From the NCBI GenBank assembly GCA_945925985.1, contig CAMELV010000004.1:1-64000 (forward strand): a stretch of 64,000 bases of DNA, given 5' to 3'. A program made the translations under genes and the position numbers. Positions 41,338 to 49,892 of the stretch are shown piece by piece; position 1 is the first letter of the stretch, and every line of letters starts with the position of its first letter. Under the pieces are notes generated by a model. It was not told where the DNA came from, ran no database searches, and worked only from the letters and a program-made list of their open reading frames with translations. Source of the stretch: Comamonas sp. lk (GTDB taxonomy: Bacteria; Pseudomonadota; Gammaproteobacteria; Burkholderiales; Burkholderiaceae_C).

Positions 41338-43896
41338 ATGATCGCGCTGCTGCGCACCTTCTCGTGGCAGGAGCTGCGCCACCACCCCTGGCGCAATGCC
41401 GCGGCCGTGTTGGCGGTGATGCTGGGCGTGGCGCTGGCGTTTTCGGTGCACCTGATCAATGCCTCGGCGCTCGATGAGTTTGCCCAGGCCACGCGCTCCG
41501 TCAGCGGCCAGCCCGACCTGAGCCTGAGCAGCGCCCAGGGCAGCTTTGACGAGACCGTGTTTGAGTTGGTGGCCCGTCATCCGCAAGTGGCCAGCGCCTC
41601 GCCGGTGCTGGAGATCAACACCCAGGCCACCGACAGCACCGGCACGCGGCTGTCGCTGCGCGTGGTGGGGGTAGACCCCATCGTGGTGGCGGCGGTGTCG
41701 CCCGATCTGCTGCCCCGGCCCGACGCTGGCGCCGACCGGCTGGCGCTGTTTGCCCCTGCAACTGTGTTTCTGAACGCCAGCGCGCGCCAGCGGTTGGGCC
41801 CCAACGGTGTGCAACTGCAGACTGGATTGCGGCTACAGCCGGTGGTGGTGGCCGGCAGCCTGAGCAGTGGCGGTGCACCGCTGGCGGTGATGGACATTGG
41901 CGCAGCGCAAGACCTGTTTGGCCGACAGGGCCAGCTCAGCCGGATTGACCTGCGCCTAAAAGCCGGTGCCGACCGCGCCGCCGTGGTGCGCGAGCTGCGG
42001 GCCAGCCCCGGCTGGCCCGTCGGCCTGGGCCTGAGCGAGCCGGGCGATGCCGCCGAGCGCCTAGGCAACTTATCGCGCGCCTACCGGGTCAACCTGACGG
42101 TGCTGGCGCTGATTGCCCTGTTCACCGGGGCATTTCTGGTTTTTTCGGTGCTGGCGCTGAGTGTGGCCAAACGCGCCCAGCAGTTTGCCTTGCTGGGCGT
42201 ACTGGGTCTGAGCGCCCGGGCCCGGCTGGCGCTGGTGCTGTGGGAATCACTCGCCCTGGGCCTGGTGGGCAGCGTTGCCGGGGTGCTTCTGGGCACGGCG
42301 CTGGCGGCACTGGCGCTGCGCCTGCTGGGCGGCGACCTGGGCGGCGGCTACTTCACCGGCGTGGCGCCGCAGTTGCAATGGCAGGGCAGCGCCGCCCTGC
42401 TGTACGGTCTGCTGGGTGTGGTGGCCGCGCTGGCGGGTGGCTGGTGGCCCGCCCGGCAGGCCCAACAGCTGCCGCCGGCACAAACCCTCAAAGGCCTGGG
42501 CAGTGCCACTTCGCAACCGCACCAGCGCTGGCTCAGTATGATTTTGATAGCAGCCGGAATAGCCCTGACAAGGGCTCCGGCCATTTTTGACCTGCCGGTG
42601 GCGGCCTACCTGTCGGTCGCGATGCTGTTGGTGGGCGGGATTGGCGCCCTGCCCTGGCTGATCGGGCTGCTGCTGAACCGGCTCAGCCCCTGGGTGCAGG
42701 GCTGGCTGCTGCCGCTGCTGGCGGTGGAGCGGGCACGGCGCCAGCGCGACAGCGCCGCCGTGGCGCTGAGCGGCGTGGTGGCATCGCTGGCACTGGCGGT
42801 GGCGCTGACCGTGATGGTGGCCAGCTTTCGCACCTCGGTCACCGACTGGCTGGACCGGGTGCTGCCAGCCGACCTGTATGTGCGCAGCGCCACCTCCCTG
42901 CGCGAGAGCGATACGCTGTTCTTCAGTCCGGCGCTGGTGCAGGCCGCCGCCACCCGGCCCGGCGTGCGGGCGCTACGCCCCCAGCGCCAGTTGCCGCTGC
43001 TGCTGGACCCAGCGCGGCCGCCGGTGGCGCTGCTGGTCAGCCCAATCGACAACCCAGCGCTCAGCCTGCCGCTGGTCGGCGCGGCGCTGCCGGTGCCGCC
43101 GGGGCAGATCGGCATCTATGTGAGCGAGGCCATGGTGGATTTGTACGGCGCCAGACTGGGTGAGAGCTTTGCCCCTCTTTTTAAGCATTTTTGGCCTCCA
43201 GGCCACGTCCAGACTGGCGATATAGCTCCTTTTTTTGTAGCAGGCGTCTGGCGCGACTATGCCCGTCAGTCCGGCAGCATCGCGATGGACCGGCGCGCCT
43301 ATGAGCGCATCAGCCCGGACCGGCGCGTCAATGACCTGGCCTTCTGGCTGCAGGACGGCGCCAGCCCGGCCACCGTGCAGCAGGCCCTGCGCGAGCTGGC
43401 CGACCGCGAGGCGCCGGGCGCCGGCGCGCTGCTGGAGTTTGGCACCGCCAGCCAGATCCGCGCCATCTCACTCAAGATTTTTGACCGCAGCTTTGCCGTG
43501 ACCTACTGGCTGCAGGCGGTGGCGATCGGCATCGGCCTGTTTGGCGTAGCGGCCAGCTTCAGCGCCCAAGTGCTGGCGCGGCGCAAAGAATTCGGCCTGC
43601 TGGCGCACCTGGGGCTCACACGACGCCAGATCCTCACCGTGGTCACCGCCGAGGGCGCGGTCTGGACCAGCGTGGGCGCGATGGCTGGTTTGGGGCTGGG
43701 GTTGGCGGTGGCGGCGGTGCTGGTTCACGTGGTCAACCCGCAAAGCTTTCACTGGACCATGGACCTGATGCTGCCCTGGCCGCGACTGCTGCTGCTGTGC
43801 CTGGCCGTGGTGCTGGCCGGCACCCTAACCGCCTGGCTCAGCGCCCGCCCGGCCGCCGGGCGTGATGCGGTGCTGGCGGTGAAGGAGGATTGGTGA
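41338..43896 (+). CDS. FtsX-like ABC transporter permease (two FtsX units)
   Basis: This 852-residue permease starts FSWQELRHHPWRNAAAVLAVMLGVALAFS, a MacB/FtsX-type first helix. It has two FtsX units, with helix clusters near residues 255-370, 405-500 and 725-845, and a large periplasmic part in each half. This topology fits LolC/E or fused AttF/AttG permeases that extract or move lipid-like substrates. The ATPase at 39366 is its likely partner, and the AttH-like protein at 52498 its likely periplasmic component. Two copies of the interspersed repeat lie within it (42535, 43186). Confidence 0.88.
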   Translation: MIALLRTFSWQELRHHPWRNAAAVLAVMLGVALAFSVHLINASALDEFAQATRSVSGQPDLSLSSAQGSFDETVFELVARHPQVASASPVLEINTQATDSTGTRLSLRVVGVDPIVVAAVSPDLLPRPDAGADRLALFAPATVFLNASARQRLGPNGVQLQTGLRLQPVVVAGSLSSGGAPLAVMDIGAAQDLFGRQGQLSRIDLRLKAGADRAAVVRELRASPGWPVGLGLSEPGDAAERLGNLSRAYRVNLTVLALIALFTGAFLVFSVLALSVAKRAQQFALLGVLGLSARARLALVLWESLALGLVGSVAGVLLGTALAALALRLLGGDLGGGYFTGVAPQLQWQGSAALLYGLLGVVAALAGGWWPARQAQQLPPAQTLKGLGSATSQPHQRWLSMILIAAGIALTRAPAIFDLPVAAYLSVAMLLVGGIGALPWLIGLLLNRLSPWVQGWLLPLLAVERARRQRDSAAVALSGVVASLALAVALTVMVASFRTSVTDWLDRVLPADLYVRSATSLRESDTLFFSPALVQAAATRPGVRALRPQRQLPLLLDPARPPVALLVSPIDNPALSLPLVGAALPVPPGQIGIYVSEAMVDLYGARLGESFAPLFKHFWPPGHVQTGDIAPFFVAGVWRDYARQSGSIAMDRRAYERISPDRRVNDLAFWLQDGASPATVQQALRELADREAPGAGALLEFGTASQIRAISLKIFDRSFAVTYWLQAVAIGIGLFGVAASFSAQVLARRKEFGLLAHLGLTRRQILTVVTAEGAVWTSVGAMAGLGLGLAVAAVLVHVVNPQSFHWTMDLMLPWPRLLLLCLAVVLAGTLTAWLSARPAAGRDAVLAVKEDW
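42535..42587 (+). repeat. Interspersed coding repeat, copy 4 (in permease)
   Basis: Contains ATGATTTTGATAGCAGC followed by GACAAGGGCTCCGGCCATTTT. It is more diverged and is read in frame as a hydrophobic segment. Confidence 0.6.
43186..43242 (-). repeat. Interspersed coding repeat, copy 5 (in permease, reverse)
   Basis: The reverse complement reads GCTACAAAAAAAGGAGCTAT and then GGCCTGGAGGCCAAAAATG. It codes for a stretch (HFWPPGHVQTGDIAPFF) unlike a normal FtsX loop. Confidence 0.6.
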
Positions 43897-43918
43897 GGGG
43901 CAACCTAGCGACGGTCAG

Positions 43919-44045
43919 TCATTACGCTATAAACGACAAGCGCGTGGTTTTGCTGTGCGACGGGGGTGACAAGCGCACCCAGGGTGCAGACATCACAAGA
44001 GCAATTAGCCGATGGAAAGAGTGGCAGACAAGGAGAAACACGTGA
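43919..44045 (+). pseudogene. C-terminal remnant of a RelE-like toxin (HI1419 type)
   Basis: One frame reads INDKRVVLLCDGGDKRTQGA, then DITRAISRWKEW and a stop at 44043-44045. The V-V-L-L-x-x-G-G-D-K-x-T-Q pattern is the conserved end of toxins that precede HI1420-type antidotes. No start or N-terminal half is present; the fragment begins about 20 bp after the permease stop. The antidote start overlaps its stop (GTGA). Confidence 0.75.
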
Positions 44046-44332
44046 AAGTAATGACCAAACATGACGACTGGCTGTTTGAGCAGCTGAAGGACGCAGAATT
44101 TGCAGCCGAATATCTCAACGCGGCAGGAGAAGACGACGACCCTAAGACCTACCTCACCGCACTTAGACAGGTGGTCGACGCGCGCGGTGGCATCGCCTCT
44201 ACAGCCGAGAAGGCACACCTGTCGCGCGAGACCCTGTACCGTACACTATCCACCCGTGGTAACCCGACCATCAGAACGCTCAACGCCGTTCTAAAGGCCA
44301 CCGGCTTGAAATTCGGCGTTACTGCCTACTAG
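44042..44332 (+). CDS. Orphan addiction-module antidote (HI1420 type, HTH)
   Basis: This 96-residue protein has the HI1420-type pattern: WLFEQLKDAEFAAEYLNAA, LRQVVDARGGIASTAEKAHL (helix-turn-helix start), SRETLYRTLSTRGNPTI and LNAVLKATGLKFGV. Its GTG start overlaps the stop of the toxin remnant, the standard coupling of this pair. Because the toxin has lost its N-terminal half, the antidote is probably a leftover. A longer reading from 44012 lies within the toxin fragment in another frame. Confidence 0.85.
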   Translation: MKVMTKHDDWLFEQLKDAEFAAEYLNAAGEDDDPKTYLTALRQVVDARGGIASTAEKAHLSRETLYRTLSTRGNPTIRTLNAVLKATGLKFGVTAY

Positions 44333-44458
44333 GCAGTTTGGAGAACCCCTGAAGTTTTTGGTTTCGAACGCTGTGGCTAGAAGCTGAGATCGACGCCCGG
44401 CCATGGGTTTAGCTTCGCAATCGCTTCGGACTAGTTGCTCAAAATGAAGCTGACAGCG

Positions 44459-44860
44459 TTATTTGTTGGTACCAGCATTTGAAAGCACGTGCCACCATTT
44501 TGGCCTTCGCCCAACATACGAATGGGACGTCGACGCAAGTTCTTTTCGGTTGGCAGAATCGAACGCGCCAAGAAGCAATGCGACAGTCGGTTTGTCGTCA
44601 ATGGCACCAATAGAACTGCCACATGCGCTGCACAAAGCACGGCTGGACCAGTCCGAGGATCGCCAAGCCGTTGGCGCACCACCCGGCCCCACCCACGAAA
44701 CTCGATCTCTTGGGAACTCGACCCAAGCGACCGTCAAAGCACCTGTATGGCGCTGGCACAGCTTGCAGGAGCAGGTGTGCGGCGTTGATGCAGGCGCCGC
44801 TGCAACGAAACGGATGTGTCCGCATAGGCAACCACCTTCGTATATCTTCTTCCCAGCCAT
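44459..44860 (-). CDS. GFA family protein (glutathione-dependent formaldehyde-activating / CENP-V domain)
   Basis: This 133-residue zinc protein has the GFA cysteine pattern: EGGCLCGHIRF, CSCKLCQRHTG and ALCSACGSSIG, three Cys groups that bind two zinc ions. Only a few members act on S-hydroxymethylglutathione, so the function is open. It stands alone on the minus strand and is less GC-rich than the core genes. Confidence 0.88.
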   Translation of the reverse strand: MAGKKIYEGGCLCGHIRFVAAAPASTPHTCSCKLCQRHTGALTVAWVEFPRDRVSWVGPGGAPTAWRSSDWSSRALCSACGSSIGAIDDKPTVALLLGAFDSANRKELASTSHSYVGRRPKWWHVLSNAGTNK

Positions 44861-45036
44861 GGCAAATACTCAACCTTGTTTGTGTTTATGCCGATGTGGA
44901 ATCTTAGCGGCGAGCGTCGGATGGCGCAGAAGAACAGGAGTGAAATCAGAGCCTGAGGCTTACGGCAGCAGATGTCATCAAATTGCAACCTATCGCCCTT
45001 GCCGCCGCGTCACTGCTGATACTCGCCTGACCGATG

Positions 45037-45843
45037 TCATTTGGGTGCGCGCTTTGGTGCATGTTGAACGTCATGCCTTGATCCACCGCGATCCTGAAAC
45101 TTCGACTCGTAGTGACCGTGTTCGGTACCCAGCAAGCGGTCCCATAAGCGAAACATCAGCCCGTAGTTCCCTTTGGAGGAGGTGTGATGGAGGTTATGGA
45201 ATGTCGAAGTGTTCATCCAGCGCAGAATGGGGACTCGCAAAAGCCAGCGCGGCAGCAATTCGTAGCCGAGGTGGGACATCAGGTTGTTCGCCAGGCCGAT
45301 TCCCTGGAGCACAGCGAGCGTGGGCAGGTAGATCGGCACGAGCAAGACGACCGGTAGTACCCAGGCGCCCAGAATCATCCCCTCAATCCAATGGAACGAG
45401 TACGACGAAAACGGATTCACGTCGACGCTCCTGTGGTGCACAGCGTGCACATACCGAAAGATTTTCGGGTGGTGCAGCAGGCGATGCCAGAAATAGAACC
45501 AGGCATCGGTGAATAAAATGAGTGCGATGAAGGTCGCAACGATCCAAGGCCAGCCGATCGTGCTGGGATCATTGGTCAACCGGGTGTGACCCTCAGCGTG
45601 CAAGATCGAGATGGCCACTGCTGTGACGGTCCCGGTCAGCAGCACCACCAAGGTGTGTCGCACCTCGAAGGTCAGTTGCTTGCGGTCGACACGATTCGTG
45701 GCCTGAATGCGTGCGCCGCTTAGCCGGCCCGCTCCGTACCTGCGTATGCCAAAGAACAACAGACCCACGACCGAGAAATAGGCCAAGGCCTGCCCAAGGT
45801 ACCCCTGCACGAGCAGGACCATCAGATGGGGGACTTCGAACAT
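45037..45843 (-). CDS. Sterol desaturase / fatty acid hydroxylase family membrane protein
   Basis: This 268-residue membrane di-iron enzyme has the histidine boxes WHRLLHH, HAVHHRS and HNLHH, in the usual order. It has about four membrane helices before and between them. It should hydroxylate or desaturate a lipid chain. The start at 45843 follows GGAG. It is divergent from a TetR regulator gene with two perfect or near-perfect 19-bp palindromes between the two starts, so it is very likely the TetR target. Confidence 0.88.
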   Translation of the reverse strand: MFEVPHLMVLLVQGYLGQALAYFSVVGLLFFGIRRYGAGRLSGARIQATNRVDRKQLTFEVRHTLVVLLTGTVTAVAISILHAEGHTRLTNDPSTIGWPWIVATFIALILFTDAWFYFWHRLLHHPKIFRYVHAVHHRSVDVNPFSSYSFHWIEGMILGAWVLPVVLLVPIYLPTLAVLQGIGLANNLMSHLGYELLPRWLLRVPILRWMNTSTFHNLHHTSSKGNYGLMFRLWDRLLGTEHGHYESKFQDRGGSRHDVQHAPKRAPK

Positions 45844-45875
45844 GCCTGGGCTCCAAATGGACGTCGGTTTATCAA

Positions 45876-45894
45876 TTGCAACTTATGGTTGCAA
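45876..45894. promoter_or_regulatory. TetR operator, site 1
   Basis: TTGCAACTTATGGTTGCAA: perfect 7-bp arms around a 5-bp spacer, 33 bp upstream of the hydroxylase start. Confidence 0.8.
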
Positions 45895-45920
45895 TGAATT
45901 CTACTTCCCCAATTCAAAAC

Positions 45921-45939
45921 TTGCAACTCACAGTTGCTT
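45921..45939. promoter_or_regulatory. TetR operator, site 2
   Basis: TTGCAACTCACAGTTGCTT: same half-sites as site 1 with two changes in the right arm, 45 bp away from it, and 31 bp upstream of the regulator start. It should serve autoregulation. Confidence 0.75.
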
Positions 45940-45969
45940 TTATGCGCTGATCCACGTAAGCTCGATCAC

Positions 45970-46584
45970 ATGAAGGGCCTTCCTCGCCACAAGAACGAAA
46001 CGCCTCAAGTACGTGGAGAGGCGTTCACGCAGCTGGTGCTTGAGTTCACATTGGCGCAGCTCGCCGAGGTCGGATACGAGCGCCTGTCGATACCGGCGGT
46101 TGCTGCGCTCGCTGGCGTTAACAAGACCAGCATCTACCGGCGCTGGCCTGGCAAGGCCGATCTTGTGCGGGACTCACTCGGCGCGGCGATGAGCCATGCG
46201 GAACAGCCTGCCGATACAGGTGATCTGCGCGGCGACCTTGTCGGACTCGCGCAGTCGGTCGCGTCATTCACCCAGTCACACGCCGGTACGTCGATCATTC
46301 GCATTCTGCTTGCGGAGGGCGGGAATCCGACAGTGAGCAAGCTCGCGCAGTCTGCATACGGTGACACCAGCCGGCACGGGCCTTTGGAGGTTTTTAAGAG
46401 GGCTGCGGCGCGCGCTTGCTTAAGATCTGACGTAGATCCTTCGCTGATACTTTTCACCATCGCAGGGGCAGTCGTGCACCGGGTGTTCATTGAGCGGCGC
46501 ATCGCAACGCAAGAGTTCATCGAACAGGTCGTGGACCTGGTGCTGTTTGGCGCATCTTTCGAAAAACAAACAGCTGAGCCTTAG
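45970..46584 (+). CDS. TetR/AcrR-family transcriptional regulator
   Basis: This 204-residue repressor has the TetR helix-turn-helix: LAEVGYERLSIPAVAALAGV then NKTSIYRRWPGKADLV. The C-terminal domain is the ligand-binding part. I choose ATG 45970 (MKGLPRHKN); an upstream reading from 45934 would start inside operator site 2. It is divergent from the hydroxylase gene. A small hairpin (AGCCC-AAT-GGGCT) follows its stop at 46591. Confidence 0.88.
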   Translation: MKGLPRHKNETPQVRGEAFTQLVLEFTLAQLAEVGYERLSIPAVAALAGVNKTSIYRRWPGKADLVRDSLGAAMSHAEQPADTGDLRGDLVGLAQSVASFTQSHAGTSIIRILLAEGGNPTVSKLAQSAYGDTSRHGPLEVFKRAAARACLRSDVDPSLILFTIAGAVVHRVFIERRIATQEFIEQVVDLVLFGASFEKQTAEP

Positions 46585-46716
46585 GTCCTCGTGAGCCCAA
46601 TGGGCTCGGTGAATAGGGTTGCTGCCCCGGTTGCAAAGGCTAGCGGCTTACGCGCTGCGCCAAAAAGGCCTAATCAGAAGATTGGCAAAGCCTCCTTTGC
46701 TTCTAGCTGAGTTTTT

Positions 46717-47172
46717 TCATGCCGGCAATTTGATCAACGGGTCAGCGCAGTCCACACCCAGGGGCTCGAAGTGCTTAAGGTTGCAGGTCAGTAATAATAG
46801 CCCTGCGTTTTGAGCCAGCGCTGCAATTGCAACGTCTGCGAAGCCTGGATGGCGACCCTGAGCAAGGGCTGCATCCGAAATTTGACCGGCCAACCGGGCA
46901 ACTTGTGCGTCCAGCGGCAAGATACGGTCTGCATAAGTGCCCAACAGTCCGTCCAACCAGCGATCAAGGCGGTCTGCTAGATCGACGCCGCCTGCACGTC
47001 GTAATTTACCAATGCCCTGTGCCATTTCTGCAATAGCGATGCAAGGCAGATAGAGTTGCTTGTGATGCTCTCGCAGCCAATCCTGCAAGGGTGCGGGCAC
47101 AACGACTTCTCGGCCAGGTGTGAGGACAGACACCACGCTGGTGTCGAGCAAATAGCCGTTAGCCAAAGTCAA
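46717..47172 (-). CDS. Toxin, PIN-domain ribonuclease (VapC family)
   Basis: This 151-residue PIN protein has Asp in YLLDTSVVSVL, Glu in AIAEMAQGIG and Asp in GFADVAIAALA; the last motif reads LLTCNLKHFEPLG, like plasmid FitB/VapC types. Its start overlaps the antitoxin end by 14 bp. Confidence 0.87.
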   Translation of the reverse strand: MTLANGYLLDTSVVSVLTPGREVVVPAPLQDWLREHHKQLYLPCIAIAEMAQGIGKLRRAGGVDLADRLDRWLDGLLGTYADRILPLDAQVARLAGQISDAALAQGRHPGFADVAIAALAQNAGLLLLTCNLKHFEPLGVDCADPLIKLPA

Positions 47173-47404
47173 CGCCTCGCCGTGGCGTCGCGTCGCGCTG
47201 GGTCGCTAGCGGCTCAGGCAAGGCCAAAAGATAGTTGGCCAGGTTGGGCATCTCCAGCGGGTAGAGGCGTGCGCCGTCGGCCACTGGCACGATCAATGCA
47301 CAGGGCTGACCGTGGCGGCTCACAAGTGTTGGGCGACCTTTCTCAGCGGCAGCCACCAGCGCAGAAAAACTGGCCTTGGCTTCGCGAATTTGCACTGTTT
47401 CCAT
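47159..47404 (-). CDS. Antitoxin, Phd/YefM family
   Basis: This 81-residue antitoxin begins ETVQIREAKASFSALVAAAE, then RPTLVSRHGQPCALIVPV, a standard Phd/YefM fold. ATG 47404 follows GGGGA; a reading from 47434 would add ten residues in the promoter. It is first in the pair with the PIN toxin. Confidence 0.87.
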   Translation of the reverse strand: METVQIREAKASFSALVAAAEKGRPTLVSRHGQPCALIVPVADGARLYPLEMPNLANYLLALPEPLATQRDATPRRGVDFG

Positions 47405-47453
47405 GGCGATCCCCGTGTGACTACATGAGGTCATTTTATGCGAGTTTGAATTG

Positions 47454-47660
47454 TCATGGCAAGTAAGGTTTGTTATCAGGTTTGACCAATTCGATTAAGT
47501 CCCATTGATTTCCGTAGAGGTCTGCGAAGACAGCCACTGTGCCGTGGGGCTCCTGAACCTTGCCTCGAACAAACTTGACGCCACGGCTTTGATAAACCGC
47601 GTCATCACGTTCAAAATCGTCTGTGTAAAGAAACAAGAAAACTCGGCCACCTGCTTGATG
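47454..47660 (-). pseudogene. C-terminal fragment of a VOC/glyoxalase-like protein
   Basis: The minus strand reads FLFLYTDDFERDDAVYQSRG, then GTVAVFADLYGNQWDLIEL, typical of the second beta-alpha unit of vicinal oxygen chelate proteins. The N-terminal half is absent: upstream of about 47660 the frame runs into unrelated sequence, which on the other strand belongs to a different gene fragment. So it is a truncated gene. Confidence 0.7.
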
Positions 47661-47917
47661 AAGCCTTGATGCTGTTGCACGACCTGTTTTCAACCCAAGC
47701 TGCCCAGCCCCGCGGCGATGCCAAAGCCCTGTTGGGCATGAAAGACCGCCTGGCGACATCAACCCTGAGTGCGCTGCTCGAGCGCGGCTTTCTGGCCACA
47801 GACTCCGCCTACGGGCTGGTTCGGTTTGCCGTACCGCGCCATGCCTTGCGGTTTTATTTGCCGGCGCTGTGGCCAGAAGCCGAGGCCGACTCTGACCTAC
47901 TGAATGGCGATGATTGA
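47648..47917 (+). pseudogene. Gene fragment with winged-helix-like C-terminal domain
   Basis: One frame reads HLLDEALMLLHDLFSTQAAQ, then LGMKDRLATSTLSALLERGF and PRHALRFYLPALWPEAEA. It looks like the helix-turn-helix end of a larger protein, perhaps of the Fic family, but I cannot confirm this. Its 5' end meets the VOC fragment at about 47650-47660, which marks a recombination junction. Confidence 0.5.
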
Positions 47918-47984
47918 GGACACATAAGCTTCCTTGATGACCGTCAAGGGTCAATGCGCCTGCAGGCTTTAGGCTCAGACCAAG

Positions 47985-49301
47985 ATGACGTCGATCACGC
48001 TACTGCAGTGGATTTTTGGGGCCCTGCTGCTGCAGGCGGCGGCCCTGATGGCACTGGCGTTTGTGCGGCATTGGCAGGCCTATACCGCCTTGCGCACGGC
48101 GGCCATCAAAGGCGGGGTTGAGCTGCCGTCTCCCGCCGAAGCCGCCCCCGCTGATGCGGCGCCAGCCGATGCGGACTTGCCCGCCTGGGCCGGTTTTCGC
48201 CCGTTCCGGGTACGGTCCAAAACCCTGGAAGATGCGGCTGGCCAAGTGTGCTCGTTCGAGCTGGTGCCAGACGACGGGGTGCCGCTGCCACCTTTCTTGC
48301 CCGGCCAGTTCCTGACCTTTCGGCTGGAGCTGCCTGCCGCGCAGGGCAACACGGCCGCCTTGGTGCGTTGCTACTCGCTGTCGGACGCCCCAAACGCCGA
48401 CGCCTACCGCGTCACGATCAAGCGCTCACCGGCACCAGTCCAAGCGGCGGGCAGCTTAGCAGCAGCCACCGGTGCTGTGTCACATTTTTTTCATGACCAG
48501 CTCAGCGTTGGCAGCTTGCTGCAGGTGCGCGCACCCGCTGGCCGCTTCTACCTTGACCGCAGCCAGGCGCCGGTGGTGCTGATCGCCGGCGGCATTGGCA
48601 TCACACCGATGCTGAGCATGGTCAACTGGGCGATGCAAGAGCAGCCCGAGCGTGAGCTCTGGTTGTTTTACGGTGTGCGCGAGGCTGCCGAGCTGGTGAT
48701 GCTGCCGCAGCTGCAAGCCCTGGCGGCCGAGCACCTTAATTTCCACCTGCACCTGTGCTTCAGCGGACCGCCGTCCACAGCCGAACCACGCGAGCGAGCG
48801 GTGCTGGTGCACCAGCACCACAGCCGAATCGATGTGCGGCTGCTGCGCAGCGTGTTGCCGCTCAAGTCCTACCACTTCTTCCTGTGCGGCCCCACTGCCC
48901 TGCTGGTCAGCCTGGTGCCGGCGCTGGAGGGCTGGGGCGTGGCAGGTGAGCGCATCCACTTCGAGGCTTTTGGCCCGGCCTCGATCCCCCGTCGCAAGGC
49001 CACAGTGAGCCCGCCAGGCCTGGCGGCCGACAGCCCGGTCGCCGAGCCCTTTGCAGTCACCTTTGCCAGCTCGGGCAAGACCTGCACCTGGCGTCCAGGC
49101 CTAAGCAGTCTGCTTGATCTGGCCGAGGCCAATGGCATCGACGTCGCCAGCGGCTGCCGCAGCGGCAGCTGTGGCAGTTGCCAGACCACCATCCTCGCCG
49201 GTCAGGTGCGGTATGCACACGCGCCCGACCACACCCCCGAACCCGGTACCTGCCTGCTGTGCGTGAGCACGCCAGTCAGCGCCGTCACGCTGGACGCCTG
49301 A
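47985..49301 (+). CDS. Membrane-anchored flavin/2Fe-2S oxidoreductase
   Basis: This 438-residue electron-transfer protein has an N-terminal membrane helix (LLQWIFGALLLQAAALMALAF), a ferredoxin-reductase FAD domain (FLPGQFLTFRLEL, RCYSLSDAP), an NAD(P) domain (VVLIAGGIGITPMLSMV, FFLCGPTALL) and a C-terminal plant-type ferredoxin domain with CRSGSCGSCQ and a distant Cys in CLLCVS. It should move electrons from NAD(P)H to a partner. It is followed without a gap by a four-helix membrane protein and then an octaheme cytochrome, so a transmembrane electron chain is likely. Confidence 0.87.
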   Translation: MTSITLLQWIFGALLLQAAALMALAFVRHWQAYTALRTAAIKGGVELPSPAEAAPADAAPADADLPAWAGFRPFRVRSKTLEDAAGQVCSFELVPDDGVPLPPFLPGQFLTFRLELPAAQGNTAALVRCYSLSDAPNADAYRVTIKRSPAPVQAAGSLAAATGAVSHFFHDQLSVGSLLQVRAPAGRFYLDRSQAPVVLIAGGIGITPMLSMVNWAMQEQPERELWLFYGVREAAELVMLPQLQALAAEHLNFHLHLCFSGPPSTAEPRERAVLVHQHHSRIDVRLLRSVLPLKSYHFFLCGPTALLVSLVPALEGWGVAGERIHFEAFGPASIPRRKATVSPPGLAADSPVAEPFAVTFASSGKTCTWRPGLSSLLDLAEANGIDVASGCRSGSCGSCQTTILAGQVRYAHAPDHTPEPGTCLLCVSTPVSAVTLDA

Positions 49302-49892
49302 ATGATCACCACGTCCACCCCCTCGCTGTGGCGCGGCCACGTGCTGCCGTTTGCGCTGCTGCTGGGCCTGCTGGCCGCTGCCGCCTTGGGTGGCGACTAC
49401 CTGCTGCACCGCCTCAACCTGGTGTGGGTGGGGCGCTACCTGGGCATTCCCGGCACGCTGCTGATCATCGGTTCGCTGTACTACTCGCTGCGCAAGCGGC
49501 ATTGGGCCACGGCCGGCGACCCTAAAACTCTGCTGAAGGTGCATGAGTTCGCGGCCTGGCTGGGCTCCTTGCTGGTACTGATCCATGCCGGCATCCACTT
49601 CAACAGCATCCTGCCCTGGCTGGCCACCGTGGCCATGAGCATCAACGTGGTCAGCGGTCTGGTCGGCAAGTTTTTGCTCAAGACCGCGCGTCGCCATGTG
49701 CAGGGCGAGCGCGAGCGCTTCCAGCTGCGTGGTCTGTCGCTGCCCGAGGTCGAACAGGCGGTGTTCTGGGATGCGGTGGCGCTGGGCGCCATGGCGCAAT
49801 GGCGCAAATTGCACATCCCGATCTTCATCGCCTTTGCGGTGCTGGCGCTGGGTCACATCATCAGCATCTTCCTGTTTTGGGGCTGGGCATGA
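49302..49892 (+). CDS. Four-helix membrane protein, cytochrome b-like
   Basis: This 196-residue protein has four to five helices. Possible haem-ligand His residues are in LLKVHEFAAWLGSLLVLIHA, the helix-borne H-x14-H pattern seen in b-type cytochromes, and in LGHIISIFLFW near the C-terminus. It starts directly after the reductase stop (TGA ATG) and overlaps the next gene as ATGA. It probably links the reductase to the multihaem cytochrome across the membrane. Haem binding is an inference. Confidence 0.7.
   Translation: MITTSTPSLWRGHVLPFALLLGLLAAAALGGDYLLHRLNLVWVGRYLGIPGTLLIIGSLYYSLRKRHWATAGDPKTLLKVHEFAAWLGSLLVLIHAGIHFNSILPWLATVAMSINVVSGLVGKFLLKTARRHVQGERERFQLRGLSLPEVEQAVFWDAVALGAMAQWRKLHIPIFIAFAVLALGHIISIFLFWGWA

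Noticed and set aside
44861-45036. Possible integron attC or cassette boundary beside the GFA gene
   Set aside because: I looked for the paired core sites and found no credible match.
44463-45512. 349-codon plus-strand open frame across GFA and the hydroxylase gene
   Set aside because: Antisense to two genes with clear metal-binding motifs; no domain of its own.
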